This document shows, in pieces, positions 1 through 8,079 of a stretch of DNA of 64,000 nt. The notes under the pieces are model-generated. The model searched no databases, was not told the origin of the DNA, and saw only the letters and a program-made list of their open reading frames with translations. Location of the stretch: NCBI RefSeq assembly GCF_005222485.1, contig NZ_CP029078.1:8309501-8373500 (forward strand), given 5' to 3'. This stretch comes from Streptomyces griseoviridis (lineage in GTDB: Bacteria > Actinomycetota > Actinomycetes > Streptomycetales > Streptomycetaceae). The translations under genes and the position numbers were made by a program. Every line of letters starts with the position of its first letter. Position 1 is the stretch's first letter.

Positions 1-1
1 C

Positions 2-469
2 GCGCTGCGGGACTTCATCAACATCGAGAAGTACACCGGGTGGGGCTCCGTCGTCGTCCTGGACGACATGCTGCCCAGGAGTGTCGACGAGGCGGCCCGC
101 GACCGGCACACCACCGCCTGGACCGGCGACGTCTACAAACTCACCGAGATCCTCGCCCGCTACCGCCCCGACCTGGTGACCGTCCTCGTCGACACGCGGC
201 CCACCGGCCAGCTCGTGGTGTTCGGCGCCGACCACCGCAGCACCGTCCTCACCGACCGGTACGACGAGATCATCGCCGAGTACCTGCTGCCCGACCCGCA
301 GAAGGTGCCCGAGTCGGTCCTCGAACGGGTCTCGGCGGTGTCGCCCGAGACGCTGCTCTCGGCCGGGTTCTGGCGCCCGCTGGTCAAGGCCCGCAACCGC
401 GGTCTGAGCCGGGCGCGCGGCTGGGAACCGCTGCGCTGCGCGCTCGCCGGGATCAGCTCAGGCCGCTGA
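2..469 (+). CDS. SAM-dependent methyltransferase, C-terminal part (gene enters from the left edge)
   Basis: The reading frame is open from base 2 to a TGA at 467-469 and shows 155 residues; the start lies outside the window. The visible part begins just after where the SAM-binding Rossmann strands should be and contains a VVVLDD strand (visible residues 17-22) followed by DEAARDRHTTAWTGDVYKL, which I recognise from actinobacterial class I methyltransferases of the Methyltransf_24 type. It converges tail to tail with the dTDP-sugar epimerase and their ends overlap by 12 bases. Next to sugar-nucleotide and glycosyltransferase genes it may methylate a cell-surface glycan precursor; that role is inferred from context. 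The SAM-binding motif itself is not in view, so the family call is moderate. Confidence 0.75.
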   Translation, partial: ALRDFINIEKYTGWGSVVVLDDMLPRSVDEAARDRHTTAWTGDVYKLTEILARYRPDLVTVLVDTRPTGQLVVFGADHRSTVLTDRYDEIIAEYLLPDPQKVPESVLERVSAVSPETLLSAGFWRPLVKARNRGLSRARGWEPLRCALAGISSGR

Positions 470-1066
470 CGCCCCGGCGCGCAGCCGCCGGTAGTGCGCC
501 GCGCACTCCGCGTACGACGGCAGCAGCCCGGACCGCTCGGCCTCGGCGAGTGTCGGCGCCCCGGCGTCCTTCTCCGACAGCAGCGGCGTGATCCCGGCCG
601 GCCACGCGATGCCAAGGCCGGGGTCGAGCGGATGCACGCCGTGCTCGCGGCCCGGCGCGTAGCCGCTCGACGTCAGGTACACCACCGTCGCGTCGTCGGT
701 GAGCGCGAGGAACGCGTGCCCGAGCCCCTCCGCGAGGAACAGCGCGCGCCGGTCGGTGTCGTCCAGGCGCACCGCGTCCCAGCGGCGGTAGGTGGGGGAG
801 CCGACCCGCAGGTCGACCACCACGTCGAGGACCGCGCCGCGCATGCACGACACCCACTTGGCCTGGCCGGGCGGCAGGTCGGAGAAGTGCACCCCGCGCA
901 GCGCGCCGCGCCGGGAGACCGAGCAGTTGGCCTGCGCGAGCGGCAGGTCGTACCCGGTCGCCTCGCGGAACTCGGTGCCCCGGTACCACTCGTGGAAGGT
1001 GCCCCGGGCGTCGGGGAACACCGTCGGCTCCAGGACCCAGGCGTCGGCCACGTCCAGTGCGCGCAT
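458..1066 (-). CDS. dTDP-4-dehydrorhamnose 3,5-epimerase family protein
   Basis: The 202-residue length is typical of the RmlC cupin family, which epimerises C3 and C5 of dTDP-4-keto-6-deoxyglucose on the way to dTDP-rhamnose or related deoxysugars. Family signatures are in order: RGTFHEWY near residue 21, NCSVSRRGALRGVHF with the expected catalytic His60, VVVDLR near 82-87, Tyr130, and REHGVHPLDP near 140-149. The ATG at 1066 is preceded by GAGGGAAG at a good distance and lies 4 bases after the stop of the glycosyltransferase upstream, so both are co-transcribed. A longer in-frame extension to 1315 exists, but it overlaps the glycosyltransferase and has arginine-rich shadow composition. Which deoxysugar is made cannot be told, because the other rml genes are not in the window. 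Confidence 0.93.
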   Translation of the reverse strand: MRALDVADAWVLEPTVFPDARGTFHEWYRGTEFREATGYDLPLAQANCSVSRRGALRGVHFSDLPPGQAKWVSCMRGAVLDVVVDLRVGSPTYRRWDAVRLDDTDRRALFLAEGLGHAFLALTDDATVVYLTSSGYAPGREHGVHPLDPGLGIAWPAGITPLLSEKDAGAPTLAEAERSGLLPSYAECAAHYRRLRAGASAA

Positions 1067-1070
1067 ACGG

Positions 1071-3062
1071 TCACTTCCCTCGTCCCGTGGCCTTCTCCGG
1101 CGTCCTGCCCAGGAGCGCGGCGAGCGTCCGGCGCAGCCGGCGCGCGGACCGCCGCAGCCCGCCGGGGCGCGGGCGGCGCACCACCTCGACGCCGTGCGCG
1201 CCGGCGCGCAGCCTGAGCGGCAGCGGCTGGAAGCGCGGCACCCCGGCGCCGGGGACCGGGCAGAGCGCGGTCCGCCAGGTGGCACCGGCGAGTCCGGCGG
1301 CGGGCAGCCCGGCATCGAGCAGCGCGCCGTCCGGGGCGGGGGCGAGCGTCGCGGCCACGGTGAGCTGGTCCGCGTCGTCCCGTGCGGCCCCGTCGTGCGG
1401 GGCGTCCCCGCCCCGGCCGTCCCGGGTGAGCCGCAGCAGGACGTCCGTGACGCCGGTGACGTGCAGCGGCAGCGGTGCGCGCAGCCTGCCGGCCGTGACC
1501 TCGGCGGCCTCGGGGGCGAGCGCGTCGAGCCCGAGCCGCTTGCCCGCCCGGTCGACGTCCAGGGCGAGATGCCCGTGCCGGTCCGTCCAGTAGGGCAGCA
1601 CCACCCGGCCCGCCGTCACGGCGGCGCGGGTCGCGGCGCGGGCCTTGCGGGGGCCGGGTCCGATCGGGCACTCCTTGGTCCAGCCGCCCAGCCTGACCCG
1701 CGCGTACAGGTCCCACAGCCCGCCGCGCAGCGGACCGCCGCCCGCCGCCGTGGCGGGGTCGACGTTCGCGGTGGCCCGCAGCACCAGGCGGACCTGCCCG
1801 CTCTCCTCGACCGGCACGATCTCCCGGGTGACCTCGACCGGCTGGAAGTACTGGGCGCCGCTGGAGCGTTCGCGCAGCAGCAGGTCCGCGGTGGCGGTGG
1901 CGAACCGGGCGACGGCGTCGGCGCCGACCCGGGCGACCGCGGCGGGCACGTCCGCGGGCGGGCCGTCCGGCGGGGCGCCCGCGCCGGAGAGGACCAGGGG
2001 AGTGCCGGCCGCCGTGAACTCGGCCGTGAAGTCGACGCTCAGCAGCCCCTCGCGCCAGTCGAGCCGCCCCGGTGCCGCCGCGAGGCCGATCCCGGCCTCC
2101 CACTCGGCGAAGGCGACGGCGTCGTCGTAGCGGTCGGCGGCGGCGAACCCGGCCACCACCTGCTGGACGGCCGGGAGGCCCGCGGCCACGCCGGGCCCGA
2201 ACCGTTCGACGACCACCGTGTGGATCTCCTCGAACAGCTTCCTGCGGTAGTCCTCGGGCAGTCCGAGGAACCGTCGGCCGCGCAGCCGTTCCACCATCTC
2301 CACGCGCAGCCAGCGCCGGAACAGGCCGTCGCGCAGCGGTCCTGGCTCGGTGTACCGCTCGACGACGTCGAGGGCCTCCCGCAGGTTCTTGAAGTAGCCG
2401 ACCGGCTCGAAGCGCTGGATGCCGGCGTTCGCCGCGTCGGCCCGCCTGATGTGGTAGTAGCAGACGTAGTCGCCGATGACGGAGACGTTGGCCGCCCGCA
2501 GATACGCCTCGGTGACGAAGACGTGGTCCTCCAGCCTGCGCCGCCCCTCGGGGAACCGCAGCCCGATCTCGTCGAGGAAGGCCCGCCGGAACATCTTGTG
2601 CGGGGTGAGGCTGTCGATCAGAGGGGCGTCCGCGACGGAGGCGCGCGGCCGGTTGGCGCGGAACAGCTCCACCGGCACCGACCGGCCGCGGCCCGCCATC
2701 TTGCCGACGACGACATCGGCGCCGTTGGCCACGCCGTAGCCGTACATCCGCTCCAGGGCCTCGTCGCCGAGATGGTCGTCGTTGTCGACGAACATGACGT
2801 ACTCGCCGCGGGCGGCGGCGATGCCGACGTTGCGCGGCTTGCCCGACCAGCCGGAGTTCTCCTGGTGGACGACCCGGATCCGGTCCTCCGCGGCGGCGAG
2901 CGCGTCGAGGAGGGCCGGGGTGTCGTCGGTCGAGCCGTCGTCGACGAAGATCACTTCGTAGGCGTCGGCCGGCAGGGACTGGTCGAGGAGGGAGGCGACG
3001 CACTCCTCGATGTAGATCCCCGGGTTGTAGACGGGGACGATGACACTGACTTTGACCGGCAT
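1071..3062 (-). CDS. GT2 glycosyltransferase with C-terminal TarP/TarS-like beta domain
   Basis: The 663-residue protein starts with a GT-A domain: SVIVPVYN at 6-13, VDDGSTDD at 40-47 (nucleotide binding), VDNDD at 92-96 as the DxD metal motif, and RLEDHVF at 176-182, where the acidic pair should hold the catalytic base. No signal peptide or membrane segment is seen. Residues about 340-660 hold two beta-rich modules with GLWDLYARVRLGGW-type motifs, as in wall teichoic acid glycosyltransferases of the TarP/TarS type. I infer transfer of a sugar to a wall glycopolymer. The epimerase gene follows 4 bases after its stop and probably helps supply the donor. An RBS (GAGGGGG) precedes the ATG, and a TAGCAT -10-like box lies at 3111-3116. 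Confidence 0.9.
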   Translation of the reverse strand: MPVKVSVIVPVYNPGIYIEECVASLLDQSLPADAYEVIFVDDGSTDDTPALLDALAAAEDRIRVVHQENSGWSGKPRNVGIAAARGEYVMFVDNDDHLGDEALERMYGYGVANGADVVVGKMAGRGRSVPVELFRANRPRASVADAPLIDSLTPHKMFRRAFLDEIGLRFPEGRRRLEDHVFVTEAYLRAANVSVIGDYVCYYHIRRADAANAGIQRFEPVGYFKNLREALDVVERYTEPGPLRDGLFRRWLRVEMVERLRGRRFLGLPEDYRRKLFEEIHTVVVERFGPGVAAGLPAVQQVVAGFAAADRYDDAVAFAEWEAGIGLAAAPGRLDWREGLLSVDFTAEFTAAGTPLVLSGAGAPPDGPPADVPAAVARVGADAVARFATATADLLLRERSSGAQYFQPVEVTREIVPVEESGQVRLVLRATANVDPATAAGGGPLRGGLWDLYARVRLGGWTKECPIGPGPRKARAATRAAVTAGRVVLPYWTDRHGHLALDVDRAGKRLGLDALAPEAAEVTAGRLRAPLPLHVTGVTDVLLRLTRDGRGGDAPHDGAARDDADQLTVAATLAPAPDGALLDAGLPAAGLAGATWRTALCPVPGAGVPRFQPLPLRLRAGAHGVEVVRRPRPGGLRRSARRLRRTLAALLGRTPEKATGRGK

Positions 3063-3176
3063 CGGGCTCTGAGCCCCCTCGGGTCGTTCGCCGTGGTGGT
3101 CGGTGGCCAGATGCTATCCCGGGTGGGCGTTTCGCCCCACTCGTCCCGGATGGACGTCAGTTGTCCCCTGGGTGAC

Positions 3177-3761
3177 TCAGCCGTGTGCCGTGGCGAGCAG
3201 GGCGAGGATCTCCTCGGTCGTGCCGGTCTCGCCCAGCCGGGGGAACAGCTGCTCGACGCTGGCCCGGTGCGCCTCCGCGCTGCGGTCGGCCATCGCGTCG
3301 GTGGCGAGGGTGACGTGGTAGCCGTGCTCGTAGGCGGCGCGGGCGGTCGACTCGACGCCGATGCTGGTGGCGATGCCCGTCAGCACGATCTGGGTGATCC
3401 CGCGGCGGCGCAGCTGGACGTCGAGGTCGGTGCCGTGGAAGGCGCCCCAGTTGTGCTTGGTGACGGTGATGTCCTCCGGGTGCCCGGACAGCTCGTCGAC
3501 GATCACGTCCCAGCCCTCCGGGAGGGCGTGCCCCGACCCGGCGACCTCGGTACGGCCGGTGGGGGCGTCCGAGCCGTCGGCGGCGAAGGAGACCCTGACC
3601 AGCACCACGGGCAGGCCGCGGGCGCGGAAGGCGTCGGCGAGTTCGGCCGAACGGGCGATGACGTCGGCGGCGGGGTACGGCTGGACGGGCAGGCCGGCGA
3701 TGCCCGCCTGGAGGTCGATCACGACGAGGGCGGTGCGCGGGTCGAGGGCGGTGACGGTCAT
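3177..3761 (-). CDS. isochorismatase-family cysteine-less hydrolase
   Basis: The 194 residues form a single isochorismatase-like alpha/beta domain. VVIDLQ carries the catalytic Asp16 and TVTKHNWGAF the Lys102. The third position, usually the nucleophile Cys in the TGxAT-x-CV motif, is Gly135 here (TGIATSIGVESTAR). In the family, absence of the cysteine goes with vinyl-ether hydrolases such as PhzD and EntB rather than amidases, but many uncharacterised relatives share it, so no substrate is assigned. Its ATG overlaps the stop of the MFS gene (ATGA), so it is the last gene of a MarR-MFS-hydrolase operon and may act on the compound the operon senses or exports. Confidence 0.9.
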   Translation of the reverse strand: MTVTALDPRTALVVIDLQAGIAGLPVQPYPAADVIARSAELADAFRARGLPVVLVRVSFAADGSDAPTGRTEVAGSGHALPEGWDVIVDELSGHPEDITVTKHNWGAFHGTDLDVQLRRRGITQIVLTGIATSIGVESTARAAYEHGYHVTLATDAMADRSAEAHRASVEQLFPRLGETGTTEEILALLATAHG

Positions 3762-5170
3762 GGTTCAGGCCTTTCCTGAGGGGTGAGGGTGCTCAGTGAG
3801 CGGTCGGGGAGGGTGATCGCCAGCAGCAGGGCCGAGCCGGCGAGCATGAACAGGGCCAGTTCGTGCAGGCCCGGGGTGTCGGCGCGGTGCGGGAAGAAGG
3901 CCGCGGTGGCGGCCGACGCGCCCAGCGCGCCGAGGTAGCTGAAGGTGCGCAGCAGTCCCGCGGCCGAGGCGATCCGCGCGGGCTCGGCCTGCCGGTACAG
4001 CGCGTTCTGGGTGGCCAGTCCGATCAGCCCCTGCGGCACGCCCATCACGGCGCTCGCGGCCGGCAGCACCCACAGGGGGGTGCCGGCCCCGGCCAGCAGC
4101 AGCCCCGCGCAGACCGCCACCTGGACGGCCGAGCCGACCAGCAGCTTGCCCCGGGGCGCCTCACGGCGGCCGGTGAGCGCCGAGACCGCGAGCGCCGACG
4201 CCGACAGCGGCAGCAGCACCAGGCCGGCCGTCCCGGGGGAGAGCCCGCGCCCCTGCTCCAGCCACTGGGTGAAGCCGTAGAGGAAGGCGTACGCGGTGGT
4301 GTAGGCGAGGAGTTGCCGCAGATAGGTGACCAGCAGCGGCACGTTGCCGCCGAGCACCCGCAGATCCACGAACGGCTCCCGCACCCGCAGCTCCCGCGCC
4401 GTGAACCCGGCCGCGGCCAGCGCGGCGAGCACCGGCAGGTACCAGCGGTCGTACCGGGGCGCCATCAGGAAGAGCATCAGCGCCACCAGCAGCGCCGTGA
4501 ACAGCGCCATGCCGGGCAGGTCGACGCCGCGCGCCCGGTCCGCCGAGCCCGGCCGGGCGCGCGGCAGCCACAGGGCGCCGAGGACCAGGCAGGCGGCGGA
4601 GAGCGGCACGTTGACGGTGAACACGGCGCGCCAGCCGCCGACGCCGATCAGCAGCCCGCCGAGCGCGGGCCCGATCACGGCGACCGTCTGGTTGGCGACG
4701 GCGAGCGCCGTCAGCACCCCGGCGGGACTGTCCTCGCCGGTGCGCTCGTTCTCCCGCCTGATGAGCTGCATGGCCGCCGGGTAGGCGGCCGAGGTGCCGA
4801 ACCCGAGCAGCACCCGGGCGCCGATCAGCGCGCCGAGGGAGGGCGCGAGGGCGCCGAGCAGTCCGGCGACCCCCACCAGGCCGGTGCCGATCAGGTACAG
4901 CGTCCTGGGCCCGAACATGTCGACGAGCCGTCCGACGACGGGCTGTCCCACGGCCGTCGCCAGATAGAGCGCCGAGACCAGCCAGGCCGTCTCGGCGGGC
5001 GGTGCGCCGAAGGCCACGCCGATCGGTACCAGGGCGACGGCGATCATCGACGAGTTGATCGGGTTGAGGACCGACCCGATGAGCATGGGGGCGATCAGCC
5101 TGCGGTCGAACTCGGTGGGGGAGGGCGCCGCCCGGGTGGTGCGGCGGCGTTCGGCGCGGCGACGTATCAC
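3758..5170 (-). CDS. MFS drug-efflux transporter
   Basis: This 470-residue protein is highly hydrophobic, with about 14 predicted transmembrane segments starting at APMLIGSVLNPINSSMIAVAL, as in DHA2-type drug:proton antiporters. GRLVDMFGPRTLYLIG in the loop after the second segment is a recognisable MFS motif A. I chose the GTG at 5170 because it overlaps the stop of the MarR gene (GTGA), giving translational coupling; upstream codons look like shadow. Its own stop overlaps the start of the hydrolase. As in other MarR-MFS pairs, I infer proton-driven export of a toxic or signalling small molecule that relieves MarR repression. The substrate is unknown. Confidence 0.92.
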   Translation of the reverse strand: MIRRRAERRRTTRAAPSPTEFDRRLIAPMLIGSVLNPINSSMIAVALVPIGVAFGAPPAETAWLVSALYLATAVGQPVVGRLVDMFGPRTLYLIGTGLVGVAGLLGALAPSLGALIGARVLLGFGTSAAYPAAMQLIRRENERTGEDSPAGVLTALAVANQTVAVIGPALGGLLIGVGGWRAVFTVNVPLSAACLVLGALWLPRARPGSADRARGVDLPGMALFTALLVALMLFLMAPRYDRWYLPVLAALAAAGFTARELRVREPFVDLRVLGGNVPLLVTYLRQLLAYTTAYAFLYGFTQWLEQGRGLSPGTAGLVLLPLSASALAVSALTGRREAPRGKLLVGSAVQVAVCAGLLLAGAGTPLWVLPAASAVMGVPQGLIGLATQNALYRQAEPARIASAAGLLRTFSYLGALGASAATAAFFPHRADTPGLHELALFMLAGSALLLAITLPDRSLSTLTPQERPEP

Positions 5171-5682
5171 GGGCGGGTGAGCCGTTCCAGCAGCGCGAGC
5201 CCGTCGATCACGGCGCGCCGCTCCTCCTCCGTGCAGCGGTCCTGGAAGGCGCGGGCCAGCCACTCCTCGCGGGCCTGCCGGTCGCCCTCGACGCGCTCGC
5301 GTCCGGCGTCGGTCAGGGTGACCAGGAGCCGGCGGCCGTCGTCGGGGTCGGGGCTGCGGCGGATCAGCCCGGCGCGGTCGAGGGCGGCGAGGGTGGTGGC
5401 CATCGACTGCGGGCGCACCCCCTCGGCGGTGGCCAGCGCGCTCGCCGTGGCTGCGCCGTGCTTGGCGACCAGGGTGAGGGCGGAGACCTGCGGCGGGCTG
5501 AGCACGTCGTCCCCCGCGACCTCCCGGATACGGCGGCGCAGCCTGCTGAAGACCACCCGCACGTCCCGGGCGGCGCGGGCGGCGGAGCCGGAGATGGCCT
5601 CGGCGTTTCCGGTGTCCTCGGTGTTCTCAGCGGTCCCGGCGCTCTCGGCGCTCCCGGCAGGATCGGTGGCGTTCGCGTCCAT
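5167..5682 (-). CDS. MarR-family transcriptional regulator
   Basis: The 171-residue protein has a low-complexity Ala/Thr/Glu-rich N-terminal tail (1-35) and then a MarR winged helix: helices about 36-58, recognition helix region GVRPQSMATTLAALDRAGLI and the wing SPDPDDGRRLLVTLT near 110-125. The C-terminal helix ends in GLALLERLTRP. The ATG at 5682 is the first that excludes the operator-containing upstream DNA. It is the first gene of the MarR-MFS-isochorismatase operon and overlaps the MFS start. Two inverted repeats at 5701-5728, within 50 bases of its start, are the likely autoregulatory site. Confidence 0.92.
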   Translation of the reverse strand: MDANATDPAGSAESAGTAENTEDTGNAEAISGSAARAARDVRVVFSRLRRRIREVAGDDVLSPPQVSALTLVAKHGAATASALATAEGVRPQSMATTLAALDRAGLIRRSPDPDDGRRLLVTLTDAGRERVEGDRQAREEWLARAFQDRCTEEERRAVIDGLALLERLTRP

Positions 5683-5700
5683 GCCGCTCACGGTAGATCC

Positions 5701-5728
5701 GACAGTCGAAACTGTCCAGTTGAAACTG
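5701..5728. promoter_or_regulatory. putative MarR operator (two adjacent inverted repeats)
   Basis: Two perfect dyads lie side by side upstream of the marR start: GACAGT-cgaa-ACTGTC at 5701-5716 and CAGTT-ga-AACTG at 5717-5728. They share the CAGTT/AACTG half-site and sit in a locally AT-richer stretch where the promoter should be. MarR proteins usually bind such 16-20 base dyads over their own promoter. The assignment to this regulator rests on position. Confidence 0.6.
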
Positions 5729-5848
5729 AGCAGTTTTACCTGTAGATCACCAAGGAGCCCCGCCGGGCCCGGAGACCGGGGATCGGCAGGAGGTGCGCCA
5801 GGCCAGGGGACGGGGGCCGCCACGAGGTGCGCCCGGCCCCGAAAACCG

Positions 5849-6013
5849 GTGGCGTCCCGCGCGCCCGCCCGCGGCGAGGCGGAGTGGGAGAGCGCCTTCG
5901 ACCACTACGCCCCGGTCGGCGACGGCGCGACCCCGTCGAGGCCGCGCACCGACCACAACCCCTTCAACCGGAAGGAGTATCTGCTGAGCGTGGTGCGCCG
6001 GGTCACCGGATGA
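5849..6013 (+). CDS. possible 54-residue conserved protein or C-terminal gene remnant
   Basis: A GTG at 5849 opens a 54-codon frame whose translation (EAEWESAFDHYAPVG near 12-26, then DHNPFNRKEYLLSVVRRVTG to the stop) has a normal amino-acid mix, unlike the Arg/Pro-rich shadow frames around it. It lies between the MarR operator and the GH5 gene. No convincing RBS precedes the GTG. It could be a small gene or the surviving 3' end of a decayed longer one; I do not recognise a family. Confidence 0.35.
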   Translation: MASRAPARGEAEWESAFDHYAPVGDGATPSRPRTDHNPFNRKEYLLSVVRRVTG

Positions 6014-6096
6014 CACCAACCACCCTTCTGTGCAACGGACTTACCTGTGAGTCAGAAGTGTTGACGAGGTCGGGGAACGGCCGGACTGTAGTGGAC

Positions 6097-7950
6097 ATGC
6101 CGAAAATACGCGCACGACTGCTCGCCGTGCTTGTGGTCCTCTGCGGATCGCTGACGGTGGCGGGTTCCACCCCCGCCACCGCCGCGGTCCCCGGCTCCCT
6201 CCCCTTCGACGGCACGGCCCTCACCGTGTCGAACGGCCGCTTCGTCGACGCGGGCGGCCGTGAGGTCGTGCTGCGCGGCTACAACGTCTCCGGCGAGAGC
6301 AAACTCGCGGAGAACTCCGGCCTGCCGTTCGCCTCCGTCGCCGACGCCCGCACCTCCGCCGCCGCGCTGCGCGCCCTCGGCGGCGGCAACTCCGTCCGCT
6401 TCCTGCTCTCCTGGGCCTACTCCGAACCCGTCCGCGGCCAGGTCGACACCGGCTACCTGGCCGCCGCCACCGCCCAGATGGGGGCCTTCCTCGACGCCGG
6501 AATCCGCGTCTACCCCGACTTCCACCAGGACCTCTACTCCCGGTACCTGTTCAACACCGGCAGCTGGTACACCGGCGACGGCGCCCCCGCCTGGGCCGTC
6601 CAACTGGGCGGCTACGCCCAGGAGTCGTGCGGCATCTGCCTCTTCTGGGGCCAGAACATCACTCAGAACAGCGCGGTGACGGCCGCCCAACGCGACTTCT
6701 GGCACAACGCCTACGGACTCCAGGACGCCTTCCTGGCCACCGCCCAGCAGACCATGACGTACCTTCGGCAGAACCTCAGCGCCGAGCAGTTCGCCGGCGT
6801 CGTCGGCTTCGACCCGTACAACGAGCCCTACGCGGGCACCTACGACTCAGGGCAGACCTCCCGGACCTGGGAACGGGACCTGCTGTGGCCGTTCTACGTG
6901 AAGTTCCGCGCCCGGATGGACACCGCGGGCTGGCAGGACAAGCCCGCCCTCGTCGAACCCGGCCTGTTCTGGAACTCCAACATCTCCACCCAGAAGCAGG
7001 AGGGCGGCCTGCTGGACGCGGGCACCCTCGGCTCCCGGTACGTCCTCAACACCCACTTCTACGACCAGAAGGCCATCTCCGGAATCCTGATGTGGGGCAA
7101 CGCCTCCGACGGGCAGTACGCGGGAGACTTCGCCGCCGTCCGCGACCGGGCGGCCGCCGCCGGCACCACCGCCGTCGTCAGCGAGTTCGGACACCCGCTG
7201 TCGGGCACCGTCGCGGGCAAGGCGCCGACCGTCCTCAAGGCGATGTACCAGGCGCTCGACTCCCGTGTGCCCGGAGCGAGTTGGTGGACCTCACCGAGCG
7301 GCTCCGGGCCGGTGCTCTCCGGTTCGCAGTGGCAGTGGGACCTCTACAACGGCCGCCACCACGAGCCGATGAACGGCAACACCGGCAAGGTCAAGACCTC
7401 GGGCGACGCCTGGAACGACGAGGACCTCTCCGCCGTGCGGCTCGACGACAACGGCACCGTGACACTCCGTCAGGACGCCCGGCTCCTCGACCGCGTGTAC
7501 CCGAGCGCCACCGCGGGCACCGCCCTCGCCTTCACCTACGAGGACCGCTCCCGCGACGGCTCCACCACCCTGACCTGGAACCCGGTGCCAAGCACCCTGC
7601 CGAACGTCGCCCAACTGGTCGGTTCGGGCCAGTACGGGTTGCTGGTGTGGCGTTCCGGCAGCGGCTCCGCCCCGACCGAACTGCATCTGCCCGCCTCCTT
7701 CCCGACGGCCGCCACCACCGTCGTCTCCGACCTCGGCACGGTCTTCGGGCCGCCCGCCTACCCGGCCGGCGCACCGGTCGCCGCGGCCCTCGAACCCGGC
7801 GGCACGGGCAGCCGCCGGCTGCTGCTCACCGACTCCGACTCCGGTGTCACCCACTACGCGCTGGTCACCAACGGGGCCACCGCGCCGTCCGCGAGCCTGC
7901 TGTCGGCGGCCCGCTCCGAACTGAACTCCTGGCTGGCCGCGCGCTTCTGA
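6097..7950 (+). CDS. secreted GH5 glycosidase, endoglycoceramidase-like
   Basis: The 617 residues start with a Sec signal peptide (basic MPKIRAR, hydrophobic core to about 22, AxA-like cleavage near 27-30). A GH5 TIM barrel follows with the two catalytic glutamates in canonical context: FDPYNEP with acid/base Glu243 and VSEFG with nucleophile Glu363. The early motif YPDFHQDLYSRY (139-150) and the C-terminal beta domain (about 480-617) match endoglycosylceramidases such as the Rhodococcus enzymes, which release the glycan from glycosphingolipids. Substrate preference is inferred; other beta-glycosides are possible. A perfect hairpin follows 14 bases after the stop. The ATG at 6097 starts directly at a proper signal peptide. 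Confidence 0.88.
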   Translation: MPKIRARLLAVLVVLCGSLTVAGSTPATAAVPGSLPFDGTALTVSNGRFVDAGGREVVLRGYNVSGESKLAENSGLPFASVADARTSAAALRALGGGNSVRFLLSWAYSEPVRGQVDTGYLAAATAQMGAFLDAGIRVYPDFHQDLYSRYLFNTGSWYTGDGAPAWAVQLGGYAQESCGICLFWGQNITQNSAVTAAQRDFWHNAYGLQDAFLATAQQTMTYLRQNLSAEQFAGVVGFDPYNEPYAGTYDSGQTSRTWERDLLWPFYVKFRARMDTAGWQDKPALVEPGLFWNSNISTQKQEGGLLDAGTLGSRYVLNTHFYDQKAISGILMWGNASDGQYAGDFAAVRDRAAAAGTTAVVSEFGHPLSGTVAGKAPTVLKAMYQALDSRVPGASWWTSPSGSGPVLSGSQWQWDLYNGRHHEPMNGNTGKVKTSGDAWNDEDLSAVRLDDNGTVTLRQDARLLDRVYPSATAGTALAFTYEDRSRDGSTTLTWNPVPSTLPNVAQLVGSGQYGLLVWRSGSGSAPTELHLPASFPTAATTVVSDLGTVFGPPAYPAGAPVAAALEPGGTGSRRLLLTDSDSGVTHYALVTNGATAPSASLLSAARSELNSWLAARF

Positions 7951-7963
7951 GCCCCGCGGCACC

Positions 7964-7998
7964 CGGAGGGTCCCCGGCCGTCCGCCGTGGACCCTCCG
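7964..7998 (+). terminator. stem-loop after the GH5 gene
   Basis: CGGAGGGTCC (7964-7973) pairs perfectly with GGACCCTCCG (7989-7998) around a 15-base loop, 14 bases after the stop codon. There is no T-tract, as is usual for actinomycete terminators. Confidence 0.65.
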
Positions 7999-8079
7999 CG
8001 CACCGGCCGCCGTCGACCCTTCTCCCCGGGACTGTCCGCAGGTCACAATGGGTGGATCGGAAGACCAGGGAGGCCATCA

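Noticed and set aside
792..3779. 995-codon open frame on the plus strand
   Set aside because: Antisense to the epimerase, glycosyltransferase and isochorismatase genes, all of which have clear family motifs.
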